NCBI GenBank assembly: GCA_036897625.1
Contig: JAYMTA010000130.1
Span: 1-38,584, forward strand
DNA from: Pelargonium cotyledonis
Lineage: Eukaryota; Streptophyta; Magnoliopsida; Geraniales; Geraniaceae
Direction of reading: 5' to 3'
DNA length: 38,584 bases
Shown: in pieces, positions 13,376 to 25,400 of the stretch
How the letters are laid out: the number at the start of each line of letters is the position of its first letter
Position numbering within the stretch: position 1 is the first letter of the stretch
Notes under the pieces: generated by a model
What the model was told of the DNA's origin: nothing
What the model saw: only the letters and a program-made list of their open reading frames with translations
Databases searched by the model: none
Program-made: the position numbers and the translations under genes

Positions 13376-13929
13376 AGGTAAAGCTATCGACATGTGAGAA
13401 CTCTATTTTAATTTGGTGCAATAATTGGTGGATATATGGATTTTTTTTTTCTTCATAAAAGTGGTGAAACTAAAAAATTTAGTTTGGTTTTGTGAGTCTG
13501 AAATCGGCATCTTCGTCAAAAATTTACCAGGTTGAAATAAATGTTCGTAAGTAGATACTTGTATCTGAAAGACAATGACATATGTTAATATTACTATTAA
13601 TTAGTCTGCTACCCAAATTTGCATGTCACAACACATCTGTCCAATGTCTTAAACACATGGGCCCATTTCATTCTTTTAACAAGTCTCTAATGGTGTTACT
13701 TGTTTATGTAGAATGACCACTTTACCCTTTAATTAATTTTTATATGAAAATGATTATATGAATTCCTCCATCACTCATCACAATCTTCTTATTTTTGCAG
13801 GTGGGAATGTGTAATAATTAATAATCAGAACAACAAAATGATCATTCTTCCTCAATCCCTAAGGACCTAAATCCTTGACACCTAAAATCCACCCTAATTC
13901 CACAAATTCTCATGAATCTGCCATAGAAT
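13376..13929. other. 3' flank of helicase A; no gene seen
   Basis: This stretch follows the distal stop of copy A. GAG|GTAAAG at 13377 and TTTTTGCAG|GTGGG at 13800 could bound an intron in the 3' UTR. The rest is AT-rich and I see no coding content. Confidence 0.4.
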
Positions 13930-14528
13930 CCCAATTTTTTTTTCTTCTCAAATCTGCCAAAGTAAGACCTAGCTCAAACTCACATCACAAACAAAGTCTC
14001 AAAAGTCATATTTAAAAACAAATTCAAATTCCAGTACAATCAACCAAAGCCTCAATTTCATCTACTGCAGCTTTGATCTCAGCGGCCTTTTGCTGCTTCT
14101 GCTCTGCAGTCACTCAACAAATCTGCCCAAAAATCTCAGTCACATCACGTCGTTAACAAAGTCACAAAAGTCATATCCAAAAACAAATTCAAATTCCATT
14201 ACAATCAAAGCTAGTGCAGTGATTAGAGAAGTATCAAAGCTTCAGTTTTATCTAATGCAGCTCTTATTGGCCTTTTGCCAATTCTGCTCTACAATCACAA
14301 AACAATTCTGCTTCCAAAGCCCAAATTTCTTCCACTCAAATCAGCCAAAGCAAGACCCAACTTAAAGTCACATCACATCACAAACAAAGCCACAAAACTC
14401 ATATCCAAAAGCAAATTCAAATTCCATTAGAATCAAAGCTAGTGCAGTGACCCGAGAAGTACCAAAGCCTCAGTTTCGTCTATGCTGCTTTGATCTTAGT
14501 GGCCTTTTGCTGCTTCTTCCCTGCAATC
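13930..14528 (-). repeat. Three tandem copies of a roughly 180-210 bp unit containing a SNARE exon
   Basis: Approximate units are 13930-14116, 14117-14298 and 14319-14528. They share blocks such as CACATCACAAACAAAG, AAATTCAAATTCCAT and GGCCTTTTGCTGCTTCT. On the minus strand each unit has an AG acceptor, an exon-like piece and following intron-like sequence. The units have diverged by substitutions and small indels, so the duplications are not recent. Confidence 0.8.
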
Positions 14529-14640
14529 ACAAAAGAAAAGATTCATTCCTCAAGTTCTATCCAAACCCCCAAGAGAGCAGAATAGGTGCATTTTTATGAA
14601 GAGATTTGTGATGCTCGTATCCCTCAAAAACCTCACTCAT
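14048..14640 (-). pseudogene. Degenerate VTI1-type v-SNARE pseudogene fragment
   Basis: Minus strand: ATG at 14640 begins MSEVFEGYE, the start of plant VTI1 (Qb v-SNARE of Golgi/vacuole traffic). The frame is then lost; further on another frame gives ITNLFIKM..FCSLGG, resembling the ANLSRKC..DG block. Next come three copies of an exon-2-like segment: about 14520-14461 (frameshifted), 14288-14240 (with a stop) and 14103-14048, which reads QKQQKAAEIKAAVDEIEAL and matches the VTI1 SEIK.. region. Nothing corresponding to the SNARE helix or membrane anchor follows, so this is a broken 5' fragment. Introns seem retained, arguing for DNA-level duplication rather than a retrocopy. Identification rests on short but specific matches from memory. 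Confidence 0.7.
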
Positions 14641-15330
14641 CTCTCTTTGTTTCTGTTTTCCTCCAAATTCTTCAGAGATCTACCTTCATCGTGTGTCACT
14701 GTGACAATTGAACTGGATCTGAAACCTAGCTATGACAGTTCAAATCGTTACTGATTTTCACAAAAATCACACACGCAAAAAAGTGAATGCAAAGTAGACG
14801 AAGCGAACCATAGAATGGGTGAAGTTGAAGGAGACTAGCCGTCCAATCTCTTGTAGCTAGATTTTCTATTTTGACTTGTGAAGACAATGGTTGTTTTCAA
14901 AGCTTCTCGGCAACTGATCTTACTTAGTAATAGGCTCAGCTTAAGCTATTTGCTTTGTATAATTCCAGGATATAAAGCCTCTCATATATGTAATCCAATC
15001 GGTGAAAACCAAAAGAATGTCCTCACATGTTTCCCCCCGACATGGGTATGAGAGATGAAACAAAATGTGAAGATTTTCTAAAGCACTACTTTATTGGTCT
15101 TCTTATTTTGCATAAGAAGAAGCCAGTTGCAAAATGCTCTGTTAAAGCATAAAACTAGCTGCTGTAATTGATAGATGTACTTTATCTCTTTGCTGAATTG
15201 CATTTTACATACACTGATGAGGTCATAGATGGTTCATTCTTTTCGCGTCGTTTCTGGTTTCCCAAATCTTCTGCTCTAGATGAAGGAATTAATTGATTGA
15301 GCAGAAATAGCAGTTCTCACAGTGCTTGGA

Positions 15331-15359
15331 TATATATATATATGTGCGTGTGTGTGTGT
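15331..15359. repeat. (TA)n(TG)n compound microsatellite
   Basis: Alternating TA then TG dinucleotides with one GC interruption, in the spacer before helicase B. Confidence 0.9.
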
Positions 15360-15900
15360 TTTCAGTGCTGGTTGCTTTCTTGATTATGTAAAGATGAATT
15401 TATCATCAGCCCTACGAAATTGTTTGTGATGCAGGAGTTAGACATGCTGATTCTAGTACAAATTTTTCTACATAGATTGCAGCGGTTGGATTAGAAGTCA
15501 TATGCTTTGACGATGGTTTTGCTTACCTTCCCACTCGTGGCTCTTCTTTTTTTCAACCCCATGACAGATGGTTGATTAAATACATATGAATTTTAGGGAA
15601 TACATATTCAGTTTTGCAATGTGATATTTGATACAGCTTTTACAGTTTTCTTTTTCATGCTTGCATTTGTACAGGAAATGAGATTCCAAGTAATTGAGTC
15701 TCATTGTTGAGGATTCTGAATGGGTTTCAGTTGATTTCTTTACTGATATTAGAGATTTTTTTTGCATTGTGTACATGCTCATATTGAGACATGCAATTGA
15801 TTTGTTTTCTGATAATGGAAAGAATTTACATTGCTTTGAATACACAATATCATTGCAATGACTGAGGAAAATGTTACAAGTTAACAGTTTGTTCATTTTC

Positions 15901-16013
15901 AGCTGCTGCAGCCAAGTTCAGCTGACAGTCAAGGATTTGAGGCATAGAATCAGAACCCTTTATGAACTGCCCGTGGCACATATGATTTCAATCGAGCCTA
16001 TGTTCCGATAGTT
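15901..16013 (+). pseudogene. Possible orphan terminal exon, unknown family
   Basis: A TTTTCAG acceptor-like site is followed by an open frame reading SQVQLTVKDLRHRIRTL then YELPVAHMIS, ending in a TAG at about 16011. The composition looks protein-coding, unlike the flanks. I do not recognise the family and no upstream exons were found. It could be a gene relic or chance. Confidence 0.3.
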
Positions 16014-16827
16014 CTTTTCACTTCGATTGTAAAACTATAGAGACCCGAATCATAATGTAGTAATTTCAATTTTCCAGATCATATTGTTGTAAATTTTCTC
16101 TATTTGCCAAGAAAATGATGATCCGAGAAAATTCCACTCGAGCCAAAAAAATGGCTTCTTGTTTAACTGGAGTTTCTTCATTTTCTTGTCTAGTAAAAGC
16201 ATCAATTGTGAGCTGCTACATTGTAGAGAATGGACCTCTTGAAATTGAGGTGTCCACTACTTTACTTTCTTCTTCAATGTAAATTTTTTTTAAAAAAAGA
16301 GAGAAAAAAAGAAAACCAGAGGGCACCATTTTTATCTATTTGTCTTCCATTAACATTAATTTCTCATTAATCTTTTTTAACTTTTCACATTCCGTCATGG
16401 TCTTGCACAGTCACACCCTTTATATAATCCGAACACAGTACAAAGAAAAGCACATTCTCAGTCCAAACAGTCAAAGCCGTGTTCTTCTTCTTACTTTGCT
16501 CCTAAGTTTCCTCTCTAACACAGGTTTCAGATTATTGTTATTCTCCTTTTCGGTCTTTTTCATGAAGTGAATTCAGTTGCTAAATCAGCCTATACTCTTA
16601 TGTTTCAGTTGTACGGACAGACAGTACATGCCACCTAAAGTAAAGATATTATTTTGCTTTCCTCGACTTGCTTTGGGTTGGCATCAACTTGTGCTTTTCT
16701 ATGTTTTTTCATGGAAAAGAGCACCTCATTCCAAATCTTTCTTGTTTTCTTCCACCATAATCTAATACTTGCTTCCTAGGTCTCTTCTCATTTCCTTCCT
16801 CTGGAAGGAATCTACTATTTTTCTGCT

Positions 16828-16833
16828 TATAAA
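16828..16833 (+). promoter_or_regulatory. Possible TATA box of helicase B
   Basis: TATAAA lies 88 bases before the start codon at 16916, a plausible distance for a plant promoter with a short leader. No other core element is evident. Confidence 0.4.
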
Positions 16834-16915
16834 TTGATCAGAGGGAATTGGGATTTTGGCCATTGAAGACGCGACGGAAGCAAGTTAAAGACTTGAACAC
16901 AAGGACAGGATCATC

Positions 16916-19900
16916 ATGGAGGAAACGAATGCCAAGAAGAAAGTGCTTGCCGGTAGAAGCTTACTCGAGTTGGTATTTTCTTGGTCTATCAAGGACGTGC
17001 TGAATAAAGATTTGTACAGAGGACAGGTTAGTTTTCCTTCGTTCTTTCTATTTCGATATGTATGGAATGTGTTTATGTTCTTGTCAATGTTTGGTTTTGT
17101 TTAGAACTTTGAAATACAAATCTACTCATAGTTATCAGCATATATGTATAGGAAGTCATGGTTTATGGCCTTTTATTGTTTGCCTTGTACCACTTTGGAT
17201 CATATATATGTTTTTGGATCATAGTTCTTGGAAAGTTGCCAACCTAATTCGGTTGTGGGGATTTCCTGTTAACTGACAGGTGAGCAAGATACCTAATACA
17301 TTTACATCCACGACGGAGTACATGAAATCATTTATTACTCCTCTAATTGAAGAGACCCATGCTGATTTATTTTCCAACATGACATCAATGTCTAGACCAC
17401 CAGTTTGTGAAATTACATCTGTCCGAATAACCAAGGATTTTAGACTACCGAAAGACCTATTCTATCAGCTGACAGTCAAGACAAAGAAAAGTAATAACTC
17501 TAAAACATATGAGCCTGAGGTTGGAGATGTGATTGCTTTGACAGATGTGTATCCAAAAGGCATTGATGATTTGAAGAGATCAGTAAGACCATACCGTATT
17601 GCTTATGTTCACCGGAAAAATGAAGAAGACTCTGATTCATTTTCAATCTTCTCGTCAAAGCCTATTGAGCTTCAACAGGGAGGTGTATGCAGGAACAGCT
17701 ATATACAAAAGAACAACGGGAAGGAGACCCTTTTTGCAGCTTACTTGATGAACATGACTACGAACATTCGGATGTATATAGCACTGAATTCAGAGCTGGA
17801 AGGGGGAAACATGAATGTTATAAAACAAGTGCTGCAGCCTGATACCAATGTAAGTGTTTTGATTCAGTGCTTGAATGAAACTTTTTTTAAAAAATGCATA
17901 ACCAAATACCTTTTTTTTTTCTTGCAGAAAGGAAAACTTTGTGCTGCATGCAATTTCAAAGTAATTCACAGTGATGAATTCTCAGATATACGGTCATTAG
18001 TTGACGATTATGGTTTAAATGATTCACAAAAACATGCAATTCTGAGTAGTATCAGTTTGGGGCTGTGCAAACATCAGAATAGTGTGAATCTAATATGGGG
18101 TCCTCCGGGAACAGGAAAAACAAGGACAACTGGTCAATTGTTATTTTGCCTTCTCAAAATGAAGTGCAGAACACTAACTTGTGCCCCGACTAATATCGCA
18201 GTGCTGACAGTTACAGAACAGCTCCTGAAAATATTAACATTGTCACTTGAGTACGATACTTATGGCCTTGGAGATGTAATTTTGTTTGGGAATAGTGTTC
18301 GTATGAAGATTGACAAACACTATGATCTTCTTGATGTATTTCTGGACTGTCGTGCCAATATTCTGGCCATCTGTTTTGATCCGTTTTCAGGCTATAGGCA
18401 CAACTTGGATTCAATGATTAATTTGCTTGAAGATCCTGAACAGCTGTATTGTTTGCACTTGAAAGAAGATATGGATGATGAAGATAAGTATGATGGGCTG
18501 TTCGACAATTCTGAGACAAGTACTGATCATGAGAAGGAAAATGATGACCAAAGCCTTAAAGATGAGAGGCGTACAAATATTTGGAAGAAAGCTATTGTAG
18601 GAGCCTTGAAAGGAAACAAAAACAAGGCAAAACAAGAGGACGTACGCTCTCAGGGAAAGGATGGTATAGATAGCAAATCTAGAAGCAATAAAGAAAAGAA
18701 GACAGGTGATCTGCTGAAGTTTAAGGGTATTTTAAAAGAGAGATTCAGTTATGTCTTGCAGCGGCTGAACTTTTGCATGGTAAATTTGTATACACACTTG
18801 CCAACCAAGTTTATTTCTGTAGAAGTGGTAAAGAGCATGCTTGCCGCTATTAAATTGCTGAGATCTCTTGAATCATTGTTGGGCCATTCTTGTCTTTCTA
18901 ATGAGAGATTGAAGAGAGTCTTCAAAGATCCTTCCTGTGAAGAAAGCAAAGATGTTCTCTATATCAAGATCAGCACCATAAGAAAAAAGTGCCTAAAAAT
19001 TCTTGATTCGCTCCCACGAGCATTTGCAATTCCAAGTTTCACAGATGATTATGCAATAAAAAGTTTTTGCTTGGCAAATGCGTCGCTTATTTTCTGTACT
19101 GCATCAAGTTCTGCTAGGTTGCATACAGAAGGAATGTCACCGGTGGAATTGTTGGTTATTGATGAAGCTGCCCAACTAAAAGAATGCGAGTCCACAATTC
19201 CATTACAAGTTTCTGGTCTTCGGCATTCTATTCTTATAGGTGATGAGCAGCAGCTGCCCCCAATGGTTCAAAGCAAGGTTTGAATCGTTTCTATCCTGTT
19301 TTATTTTCTGTTTACTATCTTGAATGATAATAAAAAATTGCTAATCCTCTTAATAAATGATTTGTACATTACTAGATCTCTGGGGATGCTGATTTTGGAA
19401 GGAGTTTATTTCAGAGGTTGGCACAACTTGGCCACAAGAAGCACCTCCTGAATGTCCAATATAGGATGCATCCATCTATCAGCAGATTCCCTAACAGGGA
19501 GTTCTATGAGGGGCAGATTTCAGATGCTCCTACGGTCCTAAGTAGAAGCTATGAGAAGCAATTTCTTAAAGGAAACATGTATGGACCCTTCTCTTTTATT
19601 AATATTGCACATGGCAAGGAGCAACATGATGGCGGTCGCAGTGCAAAAAACATGGTTGAAGTTGTTGTTGTTGCTCAGATAATTGCTAATCTCTACAAAG
19701 GTATGTTTTGTGTATGTGTGTGTGTTGCAAACTTAACTGCTACTTTGTATTCATTAATGACCAGAATACTTTTGTTTATGTACAGAATTTCTTCGCAATA
19801 AAAATAAAATTGGTGTAGGTGTGATATCACCATATAATGCACAAGTGTATGCAATTCAAAAGAGGATAGGCGACTTATACAATACACAGGCAGATAGTGG

Positions 19901-21072
19901 ATTCTCGGTTAGTGTTCGCTCTGTTGACGGATTTCAAGGTAGTGAGGAAGATGTGATAATTATTTCTACTGTCAGAAGTAATCGGAATGGCTTAATCGGT
20001 TTTCTTTCAACTCTTCAAAGAGCAAATGTGGCACTGACTCGCGCTAGGTAATGCTCCTTGCGATGCATATCAGTAGTATTTTGTGGTTCTGCAATTCACT
20101 AGCATTGTTCTTCTCTGCAGGTATTGCCTTTGGATACTAGGTAATGGACCAACTTTAAAAAATAGTGACAGCATTTGGAAAAGATTGGTTGTGCATGCGG
20201 AGGCAGAAGGATGCTTCTTTAATGCTGAAAATGACGATAGATTGGCTGAGGCTATTTCAGCCTCATTGGTTGAACTGGACCAAATTGATATATTGCTCCG
20301 AATGGACTCTCTATTGTTCAGAAAGTCGAGATGGAAGGTATATATACATTGCATTTTCTATTAGGCTCTAATGATAACTTGATAAACATCATATTTTTAA
20401 ATTAGGTTTGCTTCAGCTCCGACTTCTGGAAATCAATAGAGAAGATGAAGAACATAGAGATACGGAAGGAAGTGTTATCTATGTTGAAAACGATTTCTAG
20501 TGGATGGCGACAACCATTCAAGGATAGGAGTTTTGTTGTTTTGGCAGGGAAGTCATCTGAACTTTTGGAGCAGTATAAGATCAATGAACTGTTAAATCTC
20601 ATTTGGAGTGTAGACATTGACAGGCAAGATTCACATTACATCCAGGTTGTGAAGGTGTGGGACATCTTGCCTACCGAAGACATTCCAGAACTCGCCGAGA
20701 GGCTGGACATTATTTTCGGAAGCTACACCGTCAACAAAATGAATAGATGCAAAGTTAAATCAGTTGAAGGGTATGATTTGATTCCACTTTTCCGACATTC
20801 TTCTCTTATTTCTTGAAAGCAGTAAAAGAACAATGTTGATGTGATCTCTTTCTCGTTGTTGTAGGAGTTTGGTAGTTCCCATGAAATGGCATGTGAACTT
20901 GGGAGACATGCCTGAAACCGATATAGTGCAGTTGTTGTCGAGATCATTCAATTCGCTCAGTCTAAGAGATGGATCAGAAGCATCATCTTCATTAAGGCAA
21001 AGGCAAGACAAGTCAATTCAATGTTATGCAAATTATGCTAGTAGTATATATGTTACTAACCGAAGAATGTGA
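16916..21072 (+). CDS. SEN1/UPF1-like superfamily-1 helicase, copy B (intact)
   Basis: Exons: 16916-17026, 17280-17849, 17928-19277, 19376-19700, 19786-20047, 20121-20337, 20406-20770, 20865-21072; all GT-AG and in phase, giving 1135 aa. It begins [13 protein letters not shown] and has the family N-terminus [16 protein letters not shown] followed by [20 protein letters not shown] element (LCAACNFK) lies before the core. Motifs: Walker A GPPGTGKT (about 285), DEAA (about 639), [16 protein letters not shown] (about 705), [18 protein letters not shown] (about 832) and [13 protein letters not shown] long charged, poorly conserved insert (about residues 405-480) lies in the first RecA domain. Relatives such as yeast Sen1 and Arabidopsis MAGATAMA3 act in RNA processing or decay, but the tandem plant members are largely uncharacterised. 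It is the only undamaged member here. Intron 2 (78 nt) is a multiple of three without stops. Confidence 0.93.
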
Positions 21073-22473
21073 AATGGGTTCTGATTATTCAGTGGCGATG
21101 GATTATAGGAATTACCAGAATTTCCCGATGAGGGGAAGAACTAATAATAGCTCTCAGAGGAAGCAAAGATGGTGAAGACCAAGCGATGAGGTAAGATTAG
21201 CAGAATTTACAAACATGTATTGAACTAGAGAGCAACGAGTCTCAGCCACGTTTGCGAGTCTAGTCTGGATGCAGGAGACACATCAGACAAGGTCCAGACA
21301 TGGATGTAGATGTAGCTGTTTTCTATGTAATTGTTGATCATCTCTTTATTGTTTTGGTAGAGAACTGCTCATATCAACCTTTTCAGTATGTACAAATGGA
21401 TATTGAACTATAAATAATAGTGTACCCAATTGCATGCTACAATGACTTGTGGAATCTGTATATTGCTTTGTAGTTTATCATATTGATGCTGGATATTGTT
21501 TTTCACTTTCCATATATTATAACATTGCAAAACAAAAGATACTATGTTTTCTGGTACGAGGTAAACAGACCCATGTAATACTAATAGAACCAGTAATACT
21601 GAAACAGAGGTGGTCTATTAGGGTTCTCAAGCTAACGAACATGGAGATCGCCAATGCCCGCAACTCCGGTGGTCAATCTCGTTCTAGGGAATTTGATATA
21701 TTGAATGTGGAAATTCTTGTCAGACAGAATGTGCTGAAGTACATGATTTATTGGCTGAGACTCTCAGCCAACATACAAACGAAATGGATACGAGCGGGGA
21801 ACTCAGAGCCTCAAATTTATTGGTGCGGGTACGAGTGTTAGTTGATGAGGTGACATCACCTCATTCACCAGGATTTATTGGCTGATATTCTTTTTTCTCT
21901 ATATGTAGATGATTCATAATCCACATTTCTGCTCTGATATATTTGTATGGCTATCAAAATGATTATTTTTCAGTAGTAATCTTTGAATATGCGTTTCAAT
22001 CTTGGAGAAATGAAAATAATTTAAGGTAGGTTAGCTGAATAGTACTGTGATATGTTTGTCTTGACATCATTGTTTTTCTTGTTGAATTTAAGGAATATCA
22101 TGACAACATTGGTGATGTGGACTAACCAGAAGAGAAAAAGCTAGCACAACATAAGATTCAGAAGTTCATTTCAGCTTTTGAATGATAAGACAAATCTTAG
22201 CAATGAAAAACATGGAAGCTCAAAATACATCCTCATTTGTAACTTATTGTACTACAAAAGTATTAGTTTTAGGATTGTGGAGGAGATAATTTATAATCAA
22301 CATCTGAAGTACATTTTTGCTTCCTTTTGATGCTACCTTTTCACCATTTTTGCTTCCTTTGATTCCTATAATTTCTGAAGTATATAGGAAAAGAATCAGT
22401 CAACACATATTGAGAGAGAAAGAGAGAGCAATGTATGTGTTGGGAGTACCTTTTACTTGATGATGCATTTGGT
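21073..22473. other. Convergent spacer between helicases B and C
   Basis: About 1.4 kb lies between two tail-to-tail genes and should hold both 3' UTRs. An open frame at 21449-21841 (130 aa) has no recognisable family and is probably chance. Two short perfect palindromes occur: GGCTGAG-ACT-CTCAGCC near 21753 and GAGGTGA-CA-TCACCTC near 21847. A (GA)-rich tract sits at about 22411-22428. Confidence 0.5.
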
Positions 22474-25400
22474 TCATCTCTTAGACTCAGAGAAGCAAAT
22501 GGTTTTGACAAGAACTGATACAGTTTCAGGCATATGCCCCAAGCTCACATCCCATTTCTTGGGAACTATCAAATTGCTACAAATTTATACAAGAATCGAG
22601 TCAATCTTTTGTTCGAAAAAAATGCTGGAAAATGAATACATAAAATGATAAATTGCATACCCTTGTTCAGTTTTTTCTTTGCATCTCTTCATCTTATCCA
22701 CAGTATAATTTCCAAATAAGAACTCAAGCCTCTCTGCTAGTTTTGGGATCTCAGTGAAAGCCAAAATGTTCCAAATCTTCAAAACTTGAATGTAGTGTGA
22801 ATCTTCTTTGAGAATCTCCACACTCCAAATGAGACTCAGCTCCTCATTGATCTTGTATTGCTCCAAAAGCTGGGAACAATTCCCTTCCATAACAATGAAG
22901 TTTCTTTCCTTGTGATTTCTCCTCCAACCACTTGAAAGTCCCTCCAACAAAGAAAATACCTTTTGACGAATCTCTATATCTTTCATTTTCGTAATAGTTT
23001 CTTGGCATTCAGAACTGAAGCTTACCTTCCATATTGATTTCCTGAACATTAGCGAGTCCTTCATTAGCAATATATCGACATGGCCAAGATCAATCAGTGA
23101 AGCTGTAATGGCCCGAGCCAGCCTATCATCCTGCTCAGCCTCGAAGAAACATCCTCGCTCCTTGGTGTCCATCACCACTCTCTTCCAAACAGATTTGCTG
23201 TTGATTAGTGTTGCTCCATTCCCCAATATCCATAGACAATACCTACACAAACAGTGACTACATGAACCTCCAAATTATGATAACAATCACATTCTTGAGA
23301 GGTGGAGACAAATATTGTACCTTGCTCTTGTGAGTGCCACATTTGCTCTCTGGAAGTTTGAAAGGAAACCAACTGAGCCATTCCAATTACTTCGGACAGT
23401 AGAGATGATTATAACATCTTCTTCGCTACCTTGGAATCCATCGACAGATCGAACACTGACAGAGAAACCTTTATCTTCCTTTCCACCATATGACTTGCCT
23501 ATTGTATCTTGAATTGCATGTATTTGAGCCATGTATGGTGATATTACACCTATGCTCATTTTCTTTCGGCTTTGGACAAATTCTGTAATATAACAGAAAA
23601 AAATGTACCTTGTTAGGGGCTAGCAAGTATCAATACTGATAGATAAAAGAGTAGCAGCTAAAATTTACAATAAGATATATCAAACTTATATTTGTACCTT
23701 GGTAGAGACTTGCAAGTATCTGAGCAACAACAGCAACCTCAACCATGTTCTTGGCGCTGCGCCCCCCATCATATTGCTCCTTTCCATGAGCTATGTTGAT
23801 GAAAGAGAGAGTGCCATACATGTCTCCTCGAAGAAACCGCTTCTCATAGCTTCTTTCCTGAACCATTGGAGCATCCAAAATCTGGTTATTGTAGAACTCC
23901 TTGTTCAGAAACGAGCTTATGGATGGATGCATCCTGTATTGGACATTTAGAAGGTGCTTGTTGTGCCCAAGCAGTGACAACCTTTGGAACAAACTCCTTC
24001 CAAACTGAGCATCCGCTGCGATCTAGTAATGTAACATTAATATTAGATATACTATTTTAGAGGATTAGATTGATGGAAGCTTGTTGTTATCATCAAAGAA
24101 GAGATGTGATAAAAATTGAGACCTGGCTCTGAACCATTGGAGACAGTTGTTTCTCATCTCCTATAAGAATAGCATGTTGGATGCCAGAAACTTGTAATGG
24201 TATTGCACATTCAGATTCTTTTAGCTGAGCAGCTTCATCAATAAGCAGCAAATCCACTGGTGCCATTTGTTTTGTATGCAACTTAGCAGAGCTTGATGCA
24301 GTACAGAAAATAAGGCAAGCATTTGACAAACAAAAGCTTTTTATCATGCAAGTATCAGTGAAATATTTTGGATCTGATAATTCCCTTGGAAGTGATTTCA
24401 GTATTTCAAGGCACTCCTTTCCAGAATCATTAAGGACTTGCTTCAGTCCCTCTTCAGCTAAATCAGCATGATACAACTGTGTTTCAATATTAGATCTGAG
24501 CAGATCAAGAGCTGTGGTCATGTTCCTTGCCACTTGTAAGGAAATTATAGAAGTTGGAAGGTGTGTGTACAAGTTATACATGTAAAACTCCAACCTCTCC
24601 TGTTTCATCCAGAAACTTTCTTTGAAGAAATCTATGAATGTCTTAGGAGGATCAGTTTTCTTTCCAGAATTCCCATCTTTATCATCTTCACCCTGAGAAA
24701 TCAATTTCTTCTTGTTGTTCTTGTTCTTCTTCGTAGTCTTCTTTTTTTCCTTGTTCTTGTTTTGCTTCAAGCCTCGAACAATAGCTTTCTTCCAAGCTTT
24801 CTTGCTGTTCTTGTCATTGGCACTGCTTCTCTCAATGTTCTCAAATAGCTCATGTTCATTTTTATTTTCATCTTCATCTTCATCTTCTTTTTTCTTTTCC
24901 TTTTGCTTCTCCATTTTCTTTGTTTCTGCAAATTCTTGCAGGTACAAATGGTACTCTTTTTCAGGATCTTCAAGCAAACTTATCATTGATTCCAACATGA
25001 TCTTGTAGCTACAAAAACACTTGTCCAATATATCAACGCGATAATCAAGAAACACATCAACAAGATCATTGCGATCATAAATCTTCATACGCTCCCCGTT
25101 CCCTAACAAAACTATATCTCCAAGTCCATAATTGTCATGTTCAAGTGACTCAATTACTATGCTCAAAAGGCGTATCGCCACTTCCAGTACTGCAATGTTG
25201 GTAGGGGCACATACTAGAGTTCTGCATTTCATTTTGAGGAGGCAAAACAATAACAAAACAATAGTCTTTGTTTTCCCAGTTCCCGGAGGACCCCAAATTA
25301 GTTTTAGACAGTTCTCATGGCGGCAATGCCCCAAACTGATGCCACTCAGAATTGCAGATTCTTGGGACTCATTTAAATTGGAACCCTTTACTATAGACAA

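Larger units (their letters stand above)
14641..16827. other. Spacer upstream of helicase B with gene relics
   Basis: The first 200 bases may be the old leader of the VTI1 relic (minus strand). At 15331-15359 there is a compound (TA)n(TG)n microsatellite. An exon-like piece lies at 15901-16013 and is listed separately. The rest is T-rich and I recognise no gene. Confidence 0.5.

Noticed and set aside
21449..21841. 130-aa open frame between helicases B and C
   Set aside because: No recognisable domain, atypical composition, and it lies in a convergent 3' UTR region; likely chance.
21748..21865. Short palindromes (7-bp arms) as terminators or RNA structures
   Set aside because: Arms are too short to be meaningful in a plant nuclear spacer.
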